From Gluconobacter thailandicus F149-1 = NBRC 100600 (GTDB lineage Bacteria; Pseudomonadota; Alphaproteobacteria; Acetobacterales; Acetobacteraceae): 55,879 bases of DNA. The notes under the pieces were generated by a model. That model saw nothing but the letters and a program-made list of their open reading frames with translations. It had not been told where the DNA came from and did no database searches. Location: assembly GCF_000964465.1 (NCBI RefSeq), contig NZ_BANH01000057.1, forward strand, positions 1-55,879, read 5' to 3'. Shown here in pieces: positions 1 to 8,204 of the stretch; the first letter of the stretch is position 1; every line of letters begins with the position of its first letter. The translations under genes and the position numbers were made by a program.

Positions 1-359
1 GGGTCAGCCGTACGACAGTCTGGCGGACCGTCCACTGCGGCCTGTACTGTTCCAATACCGGGAGTTGAGGAACAGTACTTGCTGTCTCCCTCAGGCTGTT
101 ATTGACAGCATTCCTTAAATGACCGGTTTCGGTACAGATTACGTTTTGGTAGATATTTAGTTTTTATTTGAGAATTAATAACTTGGATCACGAATCATAG
201 CTACGTTGCCGTGGGTTAAGACTGCGATGCAGTCTTATTATTCAAGTAATTTCTAGGTCTGAAATCGAAGTATTCATCCTGCGAAAAGAACTTGTCGTAA
301 TCATATGCTTTGTTATACAATAAAATTTTCTGAAGATATTTATTTAATTATTAAAATAG
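1..359. other. Left edge, AT-rich flank of integrase, no gene recognised
   Basis: Positions 1-118 are open in more than one frame, so a partial gene tail cannot be excluded, but none of the translations is recognisable. From about 120 to 359 the DNA is clearly more AT-rich than the rest of the window and full of stops. A 19-nt inverted repeat with 8-bp arms and a 3-nt loop lies at 218-236; it could be a weak terminator or a recombination-related hairpin. The stretch lies downstream of the recombinase and belongs, by inference, to the interior of the integrated element. Confidence 0.5.
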
Positions 360-1520
360 TTACTCCATATATAGTATGCCCAGAAGCCTTTCCTGTTCTT
401 CGATTTTTTCAACAAGCTCCGAAAGTATCGGTTGATAATATCTATCGAGAGATTTGAGATCGCGATGGCCTGTTACTCGCATTAGGTCCAGCGGGTTCGT
501 CAGAAATCTTGCCAACCGGGATGTTGCTTCATGACGTAGGTCGTGGAAGGTCAGATTTTTCAGCTCTGCTTTTTTAACGATACGTCCATAGCGAACTGAA
601 AAAGCCTTCTCGTTTCCCACATTGAACAGCCTGTCGGTTGCCGCAGGAGCCTCAGGCATCTCTTCTAGCTTTTTCAGCAGTAAGCGACGTGCTCCTGGTG
701 TCAGGGGTCTTTTCTCGTCTCCGAGTTCTTCGCGGTGTTTGTCGTTCTTGACACGTTCCAAAGAAAGGGTCTTGCGTTCGAAGTCGATATTCTTCCAGCA
801 AAGCGAGACGGACTCTGAGAGGCGGCAAGCCTGTTCAATGGACCATTTCACAAGCCAGGCGTCATCCGGGCAATGAGAGCGGGCGACAGCAATGATAAGA
901 CGCTCGTACTCGCTTTTTCCGTAATCATTGTCCGTGTTGCCAGACAGTCTGCGATTGCGCTTCTTGTCTGCGCCGGGTGGTCGTTTCACAACCCTACCCG
1001 AAGCGTGATTGACCGTATGGATATCCCATTCGCTGATTGCGTGCTGAATGATGCTGGCCAGAAGGTTCAGGCGTTTGACGACTGTGGCCGGGGCATAGCC
1101 ATCTTTCAGCATTCTGTCCCTGAAAGCCCGGACATCCGTAGGCAGCCATTTGCTGACCATGACATGAACCACCGGGTCATCCAGCAGGGCAGGGATATGA
1201 CCTATCCTGTCCGCTTCTCGGTGAGCCATGCAGGTGTCGCGATAACGTTCCACCAGTTCCCTGATGGGCATTCTGTCGAGAGAAGAGGTATCCTTGAACT
1301 GTCCAAGGTCGACTTCGGCTCTTTTCTCGTTGAGCCAGCGTCGAGCCAGAGCTGAGGAGGCAAAGGTCTTTCTCAGACGTTTGCCATCGACCATCTTGCG
1401 GGCCTGATACTGTCCGGGGCCACGGTACCAAACACCCTTGGGAAGGGGTTTACCTGTGGCCGGGTCGAGTCCTGATTTGTCTGTTTCGCTCATGCGAAGC
1501 CCCTGACAGCAGAGAGCCAT
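360..1520 (-). CDS. Tyrosine recombinase / phage-type integrase
   Basis: A site-specific recombinase that would integrate and excise a mobile element. Numbered from the ATG at 1520 (386 aa), the catalytic residues of the family are visible: Arg233 in ACRLSES, His326 and Arg329 in FHDLRH, His352 in the GH motif, and Tyr361 nine residues later as the likely nucleophile. The N-terminal part (about 25-75) is short and basic and resembles an arm-binding domain (WYRGPGQYQARKMVDGKRLR); about 80-170 is the core-binding domain. A second in-frame ATG at residue 10 has a CAGGGG sequence upstream and is an alternative start. The gene begins about 100 bp past the 3' end of tRNA-Glu and points away from it, the usual layout of a tRNA-targeted island. 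All catalytic residues are present, so it may be active. Confidence 0.93.
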   Translation of the reverse strand: MALCCQGLRMSETDKSGLDPATGKPLPKGVWYRGPGQYQARKMVDGKRLRKTFASSALARRWLNEKRAEVDLGQFKDTSSLDRMPIRELVERYRDTCMAHREADRIGHIPALLDDPVVHVMVSKWLPTDVRAFRDRMLKDGYAPATVVKRLNLLASIIQHAISEWDIHTVNHASGRVVKRPPGADKKRNRRLSGNTDNDYGKSEYERLIIAVARSHCPDDAWLVKWSIEQACRLSESVSLCWKNIDFERKTLSLERVKNDKHREELGDEKRPLTPGARRLLLKKLEEMPEAPAATDRLFNVGNEKAFSVRYGRIVKKAELKNLTFHDLRHEATSRLARFLTNPLDLMRVTGHRDLKSLDRYYQPILSELVEKIEEQERLLGILYME

Positions 1521-1622
1521 ATTTTCCTGATTGGCTCAGGAATGGCTCAAAATCCAATATATGGAAAGTCAGGATATTATCCAATTACCACTAAAGTCCG
1601 CAGAAAACTGCGATAAATTAGA

Positions 1623-1660
1623 TGGTGTCCCATAGGGGATTCGAACCCCTGTTGCCGCCG
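1623..1660. other. Candidate attachment site core (3' half of tRNA-Glu)
   Basis: Integrases of this family commonly use the 3' half of a tRNA gene as attB and rebuild it on insertion. The recombinase lies directly beyond this end, so the T-arm and acceptor part is the natural candidate for the shared att core. The second copy would lie to the left of the window and cannot be seen. The boundaries are approximate and inferred. Confidence 0.4.
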
Positions 1661-1698
1661 TGAGAGGGCGGTGTCCTAGGCCTCTAGACGAATGGGAC
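1623..1698 (-). tRNA. tRNA-Glu (anticodon CTC)
   Basis: Read on the minus strand it starts GTCCCATTCG and ends ATGGGAC, discriminator A, then an encoded CCA, giving 76 nt. The 7-bp acceptor pairs fully. The anticodon stem CCGCC/GGCGG closes the loop CTCTCAC, placing CTC at positions 34-36 (reads GAG). The T-arm carries GGTTCGAATCC. The 3' end faces the recombinase at 360-1520. Confidence 0.97.
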
Positions 1699-1703
1699 TA
1701 GGG

Positions 1704-1730
1704 CGAGGGGGTTAATAGAAGACCCCCTCG
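1704..1730 (-). terminator. Hairpin between HIT gene and tRNA-Glu
   Basis: Perfect 9-bp arms (CGAGGGGGT / ACCCCCTCG) enclose a 9-nt loop, just after the HIT stop codon on the minus strand. No T-tract follows, so it may be a weak terminator of the his transcript, a processing hairpin, or a barrier before the tRNA gene. Confidence 0.45.
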
Positions 1731-1748
1731 GGCTTGGCAAGCGTTATT

Positions 1749-2114
1749 TCAGGATTTTTTGGAGAGTAGCGGTCCGAGGGATGTGCCGCCGAAAAGATGG
1801 ACGTGGAAGTGCGGAACTTCCTGCCCGGAATTAGGGCCGGAGTTGCTGATGAGACGAAAGCCTTCTTTCGTCAGGCCCTCGTCTTCCGCGATCTTTGCGA
1901 CAGCGCGCCAGAACCCGGTGATCTCGTCAGCAGAAGCTGTCGCGCTGAAATCCGCGATGGACACGTATGGCCCTTTAGGGATGACCAGTACGTGGATTGG
2001 TGCCTGAGGTGCGATGTCATGGAAAGCGAGTGCGTAATCGTCTTCGTAAACCGTGCGGGACGGAATTTCCTTGCGAAGAATACGGGCGAAAATGTTGCTG
2101 TGATCGTACGTCAT
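1749..2114 (-). CDS. HIT family (histidine triad) nucleotide-binding protein
   Basis: A 121-residue HinT-like protein, probably a purine nucleoside phosphoramidate hydrolase. The histidine triad HFHVHL sits at residues 102-107 (His102, His104, His106), and the substrate-binding stretch NSGPNSGQEV precedes it. I chose the ATG at 2114 because GGAGG lies 7 nt upstream; an upstream start would overlap hisE. It is the last gene of the his operon, 13 bp after the hisE stop. HIT genes next to hisE occur in several alphaproteobacteria; the functional link to histidine synthesis is not established. Confidence 0.92.
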   Translation of the reverse strand: MTYDHSNIFARILRKEIPSRTVYEDDYALAFHDIAPQAPIHVLVIPKGPYVSIADFSATASADEITGFWRAVAKIAEDEGLTKEGFRLISNSGPNSGQEVPHFHVHLFGGTSLGPLLSKKS

Positions 2115-2127
2115 GTGAATGCCTCCT

Positions 2128-2502
2128 TCAGCCAAGTTTCTCTTTGGGACGGGAGGCTTTTTCGGCAATGCCGCTGGTGCCTTCGCGACGCTTCAGTTCT
2201 GCCCAGACGTCTTCCGGGGAAACGCCTGCGTCTACCCACATAACGATCAGATGGTACAGAACGTCAGCACTTTCTCCGACGAGTTCCTTGCGATTGCCAT
2301 TCACGGCTTCGATCAGACACTCGACAGCTTCTTCGCCAAACTTCTGGGCAATCTTGTTCCGTCCGCGTGCCATCAGACGTGCGGAATGGCTTAGCGTCGG
2401 GTCCGTGCCGCGGCGGGACTGAACAGTTTCGAAGAGGCGTTCCAGCACATGCTCTCTTGCTGGAGATGCCTTACGCTCTTCCGGTTTTGCTGCCTTTGCC
2501 AT
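2128..2502 (-). CDS. hisE: Phosphoribosyl-ATP pyrophosphatase
   Basis: Second step of histidine biosynthesis, hydrolysing phosphoribosyl-ATP to phosphoribosyl-AMP. The helical MazG-like core is recognisable, with the metal-binding acidic motif in [13 protein letters not shown] followed by [13 protein letters not shown]. The likely start is the ATG at 2502, 4 nt after the hisF stop and preceded by GGAG at good spacing; a TTG at 2517 is possible but lacks that support. The protein is about 124 residues, slightly longer than minimal HisE because of N- and C-terminal charged tails. It is separate from HisI, which is not in the window. Confidence 0.95.
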   Translation of the reverse strand: MAKAAKPEERKASPAREHVLERLFETVQSRRGTDPTLSHSARLMARGRNKIAQKFGEEAVECLIEAVNGNRKELVGESADVLYHLIVMWVDAGVSPEDVWAELKRREGTSGIAEKASRPKEKLG

Positions 2503-2506
2503 TGCC

Positions 2507-3268
2507 TTATTCTCCAAGTCTGACCGGAAGGCCGGCCTCGTTCAATGCCTGTTTGACGTCCCCAACGCGGAACTGTCCGAAGTGGAATACGCTGGCTGCG
2601 AGCAGGCCGCTTGCACCAACCTGTGCGCCTTCAACGAAATGGTGGAGTTCACCCACGCCGCCAGATGCAACCACGGGAATGGTGACGGTGCTACAAACGG
2701 CCTTTAGCAGGTCCAGGTCGAAACCGGATTTCGTGCCATCACGATCCATGCTGGTGAGCAGGATTTCGCCTGCGCCCAGATCCTGCATCTTTTTGGCCCA
2801 TTCCACCGCATCCAGTCCGGTAGGTTCTCGGCCGCCCTTGGCATAGACTTCCCAGCCACCACGACCATTCGACCGCGCATCAATTGCCACCACCACGCAT
2901 TGGCTGCCAAAGCGCTGCGATGCTTCGCGGATCAGTTCCGGACGCGTGATCGCCGCTGAATTCACGGCGCATTTGTCCGCACCGGCCAGAAGCAAACGCC
3001 GCATGTCCTCACAGGTACGGACGCCCCCGCCAACCGTTAGCGGAAGGCAGATGGCTTCAGCAGTCCGGCGAACGACATCCAGAATGGTGTCCCGGTTCTC
3101 GACGCTGGCCGTGATGTCCAGAAACGTCAGTTCGTCTGCACCAGCGGCGTCGTAGAGTTTTGCCTGTTCGACCGGATCACCCGCATCGCGAAGGGAGACG
3201 AAGTTCACCCCTTTGACGACGCGGCCGTCCTTGACGTCCAAACACGGAATGACGCGGAGTTTCAGCAT
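2507..3268 (-). CDS. hisF: Imidazole glycerol phosphate synthase, cyclase subunit
   Basis: 253 residues, the usual HisF length. It forms the heterodimer with HisH that converts PRFAR plus glutamine-derived ammonia into IGP and AICAR. The TIM-barrel catalytic pair is present: Asp11 in CLDVKDG and Asp130 in VVAIDARSN. The phosphate loops TVGGGVR and ASGGVG are also seen. The start ATG overlaps the end of the GNAT-HisA gene by 7 nt (ATGCTGA), and hisE follows after 4 nt, indicating translational coupling. Confidence 0.97.
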   Translation of the reverse strand: MLKLRVIPCLDVKDGRVVKGVNFVSLRDAGDPVEQAKLYDAAGADELTFLDITASVENRDTILDVVRRTAEAICLPLTVGGGVRTCEDMRRLLLAGADKCAVNSAAITRPELIREASQRFGSQCVVVAIDARSNGRGGWEVYAKGGREPTGLDAVEWAKKMQDLGAGEILLTSMDRDGTKSGFDLDLLKAVCSTVTIPVVASGGVGELHHFVEGAQVGASGLLAASVFHFGQFRVGDVKQALNEAGLPVRLGE

Positions 3269-4611
3269 GAACCGAGCACGTCCAGAGCGTCCTTGAGGGC
3301 AATGCGGCCATCATAAAGCGCGCGGCCGACAATGGCACCGGAAATGCCTGGAACCGTGCGGGCGATTTCACGCAGGTCCTTCAGGTGATCCAGGGTGCCA
3401 ACACCTCCGCTTGCAATCACAGGGATAGACAGGCGGCGCGCCATATCAGCCGTTTGTTCCAGATCCAGACCGGCCAGCATACCGTCACGCGTGATTTCCG
3501 TGAAGATGATGGCAGCAACGCCAGCGTCTTCCATGCGGAGAGCCAGATCATTGGCTTCCAGCTCGGAAACTTCGGCCCAGCCCTCCGTCGCGACACGGCC
3601 CTGACGGGCATCAATGCCGGCGACAATCTGTCCAGGGAATGCACGCGCTGCCTGACGGACCAGTTCCGGGTCCTTGACGGCGACGGACCCAAGAATGATG
3701 CGGGACACGCCAGCTTCCAGCCAACGCTCGATCGCGGCCATGTCACGGATCCCACCGCCCAGCTGAACGGGCAGGCTTGTGGCCTTCACGATGGATTCAA
3801 TGGCCGGGATGTTCGTGGATTTGCCAGCGAAAGCACCGTTCAGATCCACGACGTGCAGGTGACGGCAGCCGGCTTCCTCAAACAGACGCGCCTGTGCTGC
3901 CGGATCATCGGAATAATGCGTGGCATCTTCCATTTCGCCGCGACGCAGACGGACGCAGGCACCGTCTTTCAGGTCAATGGCGGGGTAGAGTGTCAGACCA
4001 TGGGCGGCTTTTTCTGGCGCTTCGGATGGTACGGGTGCGCCACCGGCATCAGGCGCGGCGATGCTGGACTGCCAGCGTGCAGCTTCATGTTCACCGGCAA
4101 GAAGTTTGGAGAAGAAAAGTCCGCGCACCGTCTGGCCTCCGATCCGTGCATAATAGGGGTGGGTTCCCCAGTGCTCAAAGTCGAGCGACCGGAACAGCCC
4201 GATAGCAGCGTCATGCGTTTCACGCACGTCGCAATTAATAACCTTGCAGCCCATGGCTTTCGCGCCCTGGATCATGGCATTGGCCAGAGCGCGACCAAGA
4301 CCACGGCCACGCGCATAAGGGGCTACGAAAAATCCTGTCAGATTGACGGTCGCGGCATGGGCTTCATAGCTGGAGGGCGGCCGGGCAAGCTGACCCGCGC
4401 CACAGATCATGCCCTTGTCGCGGACGACATAAAGACTGCGTTCCGGAACGAGGAGCATGCCCTCGAAGTAGCGTTCCAGTGCCTGAGAGCCAGGCGGCTG
4501 CAGCCATCCAAAGCCCCCACCATCAAGAATGGCCGCCGTTACAGCCTCGCACAGAGCTTCCATGTCATCGGGAGGCAGGGACGAGACGACGCGTTCGCAG
4601 GTAACGGTCAT
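3262..4611 (-). CDS. hisA: GNAT acetyltransferase fused to HisA isomerase
   Basis: One continuous frame encodes two proteins. Residues 1 to about 170 form a GNAT fold, with the acetyl-CoA loop in RGRGLGRAL near residue 100 and a typical C-terminal strand region. After a linker of roughly 30 residues rich in Ala, Pro and Glu, a full HisA begins near residue 205 ([13 protein letters not shown]). HisA is the ProFAR isomerase; both its catalytic aspartates are visible (AIDLKDG and GIDARQG), as are the phosphate motifs QLGGGIR and ASGGVG. I chose the ATG at 4611, which overlaps the hisH stop by 4 nt; a GTG at 4620 is also in frame. HisA is normally about 240 residues, so the GNAT part is extra. 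Its substrate is unknown. Confidence 0.93.
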   Translation of the reverse strand: MTVTCERVVSSLPPDDMEALCEAVTAAILDGGGFGWLQPPGSQALERYFEGMLLVPERSLYVVRDKGMICGAGQLARPPSSYEAHAATVNLTGFFVAPYARGRGLGRALANAMIQGAKAMGCKVINCDVRETHDAAIGLFRSLDFEHWGTHPYYARIGGQTVRGLFFSKLLAGEHEAARWQSSIAAPDAGGAPVPSEAPEKAAHGLTLYPAIDLKDGACVRLRRGEMEDATHYSDDPAAQARLFEEAGCRHLHVVDLNGAFAGKSTNIPAIESIVKATSLPVQLGGGIRDMAAIERWLEAGVSRIILGSVAVKDPELVRQAARAFPGQIVAGIDARQGRVATEGWAEVSELEANDLALRMEDAGVAAIIFTEITRDGMLAGLDLEQTADMARRLSIPVIASGGVGTLDHLKDLREIARTVPGISGAIVGRALYDGRIALKDALDVLGSC

Positions 4612-5246
4612 GATGTCCACCGCAGGAAGTTGCCCATGATGGTAAGGCCGACAGCCTGACTTTTTTCAACATGGAACTGCGTGCCACAACGGTTGCCGCG
4701 AGCGACGATAGCTGGGACCGAAGAACCATACTGTGCAGTTGCTACCAGTTCGTCAGGGTTGCCGTCATGGAGGGCAAAAGAATGGACGAAATAGCCATGC
4801 ACCCCGGGTTCCAGCCCTTCCGTCAGCAGATGCGCGCCGGGCGTGAAGTCCAGAGTGTTCCAGCCCATATGGGGCAGGCGCAAACCGGCATCCGCAGCTT
4901 CGTCCATGCGGCGGATATTACCGGAAATCCAGCCTAGGCCTTCAGTGCGACCATGCTCCAGGCCATATTCGCTCATGAGCTGCATGCCGACGCAGATACC
5001 CAGAAAGGGTGTGCCGTTAGCAGTTGCGGTCTCGAGTGTATTGCGAAGGTCCGTGCCCAGCCCTTCCGCACAGTCCGCGAAGGCGCCCTGACCCGGAAGG
5101 ATGAGACGATCCGCATTCAGGATCGCATCGGCATCGCGGGTGATGGTGACGTCGGCGTCGATACCCCGGAGGGTAGCGGCTTTGCGGGCGGCCTGAGCGG
5201 CCGAGGCAAGATTGCCACCGTTATAGTCAATTACGACGACGCGCAT
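4608..5246 (-). CDS. hisH: Imidazole glycerol phosphate synthase, glutaminase subunit
   Basis: Class I glutamine amidotransferase that supplies ammonia to HisF. The catalytic triad is visible: Cys85 in GICVGMQ, and His192 and Glu194 in FHVEKS. The N-terminus MRVVVIDYNGGNL is typical. At 212 residues it has the standard length. It overlaps the upstream DUF2628-like gene by 16 nt and the downstream GNAT-HisA gene by 4 nt. Confidence 0.97.
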   Translation of the reverse strand: MRVVVIDYNGGNLASAAQAARKAATLRGIDADVTITRDADAILNADRLILPGQGAFADCAEGLGTDLRNTLETATANGTPFLGICVGMQLMSEYGLEHGRTEGLGWISGNIRRMDEAADAGLRLPHMGWNTLDFTPGAHLLTEGLEPGVHGYFVHSFALHDGNPDELVATAQYGSSVPAIVARGNRCGTQFHVEKSQAVGLTIMGNFLRWTS

Positions 5247-5623
5247 GGGAACTCCGGGGGTGAAACGGGAGAAGGTTGCCGGTCCGCCCAGCGGAGCAGC
5301 GCAATATCCTTGCTGGGGGCAGTGATCGGCGCACCGATCTGGCGCCCGTTAAGGCGCATCTCCCACAGGCGGATATCGGACGTGAAAGTGGCGAGTGCGG
5401 CATGCAGGCTGACAATGAGGGCCATTTCCCAACGCGCCGACACCAGAAGGTGGAGCAGGATCGAAACGGCCGCCGCCATCATGGCGGAAATCCAGGTGCC
5501 GTAAGTCAGGAGGCCCAGCCAGCCGAAAAACAGAACCCGCCAAGAAAAGCCCTCCTGCACCATGACGGGCAGGCCAAGCGGACGGGACGAGTTCGGGTCA
5601 ACGCAGGGTGTGAACAGCTTCAC
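5231..5623 (-). CDS. DUF2628-like small membrane protein in his operon
   Basis: 130 residues starting at a GTG at 5623 that overlaps the hisB stop (GTGA). Two or three hydrophobic segments lie at about residues 23-58 and 65-80, starting with FSWRVLFFGWLGLLTYG, followed by a soluble tail. The position between hisB and hisH matches the DUF2628 genes found there in many alphaproteobacteria; membership is my recognition from position and shape, not a search. No enzymatic motif is seen. The extra coding frame further upstream in the same phase is antisense-like noise within hisB. Confidence 0.75.
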   Translation of the reverse strand: MKLFTPCVDPNSSRPLGLPVMVQEGFSWRVLFFGWLGLLTYGTWISAMMAAAVSILLHLLVSARWEMALIVSLHAALATFTSDIRLWEMRLNGRQIGAPITAPSKDIALLRWADRQPSPVSPPEFPCASS

Positions 5624-6216
5624 AGGACGCCCTTGGTGGACGGGATGGCGCCTGCCGCCCGCGGGTCCATGGAGACGGCCACGCGGAGGGCACGGGCCAC
5701 GGCCTTGAAGCCGCTTTCCGCGATGTGATGAGCATTGGTGCCAGCCTTGCAGGTCAGATGCAGGGCAATATGGGCAGACATGGCGAAAGCACGGAAGAAC
5801 TCTTCGAACAGTTCCGTATCCATCGTGCCGATCTTTTCGCGCGGGAATGTGACATTCCACGCCAGATAGGGTCGGCCGGAAATATCCACGACTGCTTCAC
5901 ACAGTGCCTCATCCAGCGGAACCAGAGCATGACCGAAGCGCTCGATACCGCGCTTGTCACCAATGGCCTGACGGAATGCCTGACCGAAAACGATGCCGAC
6001 ATCCTCAACCGTGTGATGCCCGTCGATATGCAGATCACCCTTGGCCACCAGCTCCAGATCAAAGCCACCATGTTTGGCAAGTGCCGTCAGCATATGGTCG
6101 AAAAAGCCGATGCCACTGTCCACGGTGGAGCGTCCCTGACCGTCGAGGGACAGGGCAAGAGTGATGTCGGTTTCGCTTGTCGCGCGGTGCAGACGGGCGT
6201 GACGGGTTTCGGTCAT
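5620..6216 (-). CDS. hisB: Imidazoleglycerol-phosphate dehydratase
   Basis: 198 residues, a monofunctional HisB that dehydrates IGP to imidazole acetol phosphate. The two manganese-binding histidine clusters of the duplicated fold are clear: FFDHML with DGHHTVED in the first half, and SAHIALHL with NAHHIAES in the second. It is the first gene of the minus-strand his run; only 77 bp separate it from the divergent nitroreductase gene, so its promoter must lie in or near that gap. Confidence 0.97.
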   Translation of the reverse strand: MTETRHARLHRATSETDITLALSLDGQGRSTVDSGIGFFDHMLTALAKHGGFDLELVAKGDLHIDGHHTVEDVGIVFGQAFRQAIGDKRGIERFGHALVPLDEALCEAVVDISGRPYLAWNVTFPREKIGTMDTELFEEFFRAFAMSAHIALHLTCKAGTNAHHIAESGFKAVARALRVAVSMDPRAAGAIPSTKGVL

Positions 6217-6293
6217 GGTGGTTCTGCTACACCAGCGTGAGGGTTATTTCCACGCTGTCCCTGAAATGAGTGATGGAAAAGGAGGCTCATAGA

Positions 6294-6995
6294 GTGCCGC
6301 AGAACAGGGTTTCTGTCACCTCTCTTCAAGAGTTTGGGCAAGACTCTGCAAGCCTCTTGGCGGATGCGGTCGATCGCGCCATATCTGAACCCATGGCACA
6401 TCATCATGCATCCCTCGAATTCCTTCTCTCCCGCGCCTCGACGGATAACCTCGTGGAGCCGCCCCCCAAGGGAGATCAGCTTCGCAATATCCTGTCCGCT
6501 GCGCTTCGAGCGCCGGATCATGGTCGGATGCGGCCCTGGCGTTACACGGTTATCAAGGGAAAGCACCGTGAGGCGTTTGCCCAGGTTGTGCTGGACGCCA
6601 TGGACCGGCAGGAGCCGGATGCCCCTGCCGCCAAAAAAGCCAAGCGCCGGGACCGCTTTTCAAGCATGCCCATGATTATTGCTCTGGGGATGCATATTGA
6701 GCCCGATGGCAAGATTCCGGTCATTGAACAGGAAATGTCTGTGGCAGCCGGAGCCATGAACGTTCTCAATGCGCTTCATGCGGAAGGCTTTGGCGGCGTC
6801 TGGGTGACGGGCGCATTCTCGGAAGACCGTGCTCTACTGGAAACGCTGGGTCTCAAGGAGCCTCATCGTCTTGCAGGTTTCCTGTTCGTAGGGACGTCGG
6901 AAAAGCCGGTCGAGGGACGCAAGCGGGCCGATGTTGATGACTACATGGCCATCTGGAAAGGTGAGCCCGTCACATTTGGCGCAGACGCGGGCTGA
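6294..6995 (+). CDS. Nitroreductase family protein
   Basis: An FMN-dependent nitroreductase of the YdjA-like type, 233 residues. The flavin-binding segment AALRAPDHGRMRPWRYTVI and the C-terminal GFGGVWVTGAF stretch are characteristic. I chose the GTG at 6294 because AAGGAGG lies 8 nt upstream; in-frame starts at 6270 and 6273 would place that ribosome site inside the gene. About 45 N-terminal residues precede the enzyme domain and look unstructured. The physiological substrate is unknown. It is followed after 5 bp by a flavin hydroxylase gene, so the two are probably cotranscribed. Confidence 0.88.
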   Translation: MPQNRVSVTSLQEFGQDSASLLADAVDRAISEPMAHHHASLEFLLSRASTDNLVEPPPKGDQLRNILSAALRAPDHGRMRPWRYTVIKGKHREAFAQVVLDAMDRQEPDAPAAKKAKRRDRFSSMPMIIALGMHIEPDGKIPVIEQEMSVAAGAMNVLNALHAEGFGGVWVTGAFSEDRALLETLGLKEPHRLAGFLFVGTSEKPVEGRKRADVDDYMAIWKGEPVTFGADAG

Positions 6996-7000
6996 GGCGC

Positions 7001-8185
7001 ATGCAGTATGATGTGATTGTCGCGGGCGGGGGCCCGGTTGGGCTTGCTTGTGCCATTTCTCTTGCACGGGATGGGCGGCAGGTTTGTGTTGTTGAGCGGT
7101 CTCCGCTCTCCATTCTTGCTGATCCACCATTCGATGGCCGCGAAATTGCCCTGACACATCATGCGTCCAACTGGCTGAAAGATGCCGGGGCCTGGGTTGA
7201 AATTCCGGCAGAGTCCATTTGCCTGATGCATACGGCCCGGATCGAAACAGGAGCTGTCGGGAGTGCTCCGCTTCTGTTTGATGCGCCTGCTGAGGGGCCT
7301 GAGGCGCTGGGCCATCTTGTTGCCAATCACCTGATCCGCCGTGCGTTGTATCGCGTTGCAGCTCGTACACCCGGCGTTGAAATCCGTGCAGGCGAAGGGA
7401 TTGAGACAGCGCGGCATGATGCCCGATCCGCGAGCGTGACGCTGACAGATGGTACGAAGCTGAACGCAGACCTTCTGGTCGCGGCTGATGGCCGCTTCTC
7501 GAAACTACGGGATGCCGCCGGTATCGGAGCGATCGTCCATGATTTCGGTCGCAGTATCCTTGTGTGCCGCATGCATCATCCGGAGCCTCATGCCCATACG
7601 GCGCTTCAGTGGTTTGATGAAGGCCAGACCATCGCGCTGCTTCCGATCGCGCCTGATGGACGGGAAGGTGCATCGTCCTCTCTGGTACTGACACTGCCAG
7701 ATGATGACATTGCCCGTCTCAAAACCCTTGCGCCGGAGGCTTTCAGTGCTGAGATCACGGAGCGCACACACGGTCGCATGGGGCCGATGACGGTCGAAAG
7801 TCCGCGCTGTTCCTATCCTCTGAAGGCTGTGTATGCCCATCGCTTCCATGCGCCGCGCTTTGCCTTGATCGGGGATGCTGCCGTCGGGATGCATCCGATT
7901 ACCGCGCATGGGTTCAATCTGGGTCTGAAAGGGCAGGAAGTTCTGGCGCGCGCCATTCATGACGGGCCGGGGGATGCAGGGGCACCTTCGGTTCTGTCTA
8001 AATTTGCACGGACGCATCGTTTGGCGACGGCGCCGTTGTTCGCCGCTACGAATGCCATTGCGACAGTTTATACGCGTGATGAAGCGCCATTCCTTGCAGC
8101 ACGAAAGCTCGGGCTGGCGGTTGCCAACCGGCTTCTGCCATTCAAATCCGCCGTCACCAGTATGCTGATGGATCGTCATTCCTGA
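7001..8185 (+). CDS. UbiH/UbiF/UbiM-type FAD-dependent hydroxylase
   Basis: A 394-residue flavoprotein monooxygenase of the family that hydroxylates the ubiquinone ring. The N-terminal dinucleotide motif is VAGGGPVGLACAISLARDG, the middle motif DLLVAADGRFSKLRDAAG, and the second FAD motif LIGDAAVGMHPITAHGFNLG. Acetic acid bacteria use ubiquinone in their oxidative respiratory chains, so a role in ubiquinone biosynthesis is likely. Which position it hydroxylates (C1, C5 or C6, or several, as for UbiM) cannot be told from the sequence alone. Confidence 0.88.
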   Translation: MQYDVIVAGGGPVGLACAISLARDGRQVCVVERSPLSILADPPFDGREIALTHHASNWLKDAGAWVEIPAESICLMHTARIETGAVGSAPLLFDAPAEGPEALGHLVANHLIRRALYRVAARTPGVEIRAGEGIETARHDARSASVTLTDGTKLNADLLVAADGRFSKLRDAAGIGAIVHDFGRSILVCRMHHPEPHAHTALQWFDEGQTIALLPIAPDGREGASSSLVLTLPDDDIARLKTLAPEAFSAEITERTHGRMGPMTVESPRCSYPLKAVYAHRFHAPRFALIGDAAVGMHPITAHGFNLGLKGQEVLARAIHDGPGDAGAPSVLSKFARTHRLATAPLFAATNAIATVYTRDEAPFLAARKLGLAVANRLLPFKSAVTSMLMDRHS

Positions 8186-8204
8186 AAAGCCTGTGGAGTT
8201 TCCC

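Noticed and set aside
1-118. Possible 3' tail of a gene at the left edge
   Set aside because: More than one frame is open and none of the short translations is recognisable, so no call is made.
3385-4659. 424-codon open frame on plus across the hisA-hisH region
   Set aside because: It is the mirror of GNAT-HisA, which has clear motifs. The translation has no family pattern and no ribosome site.
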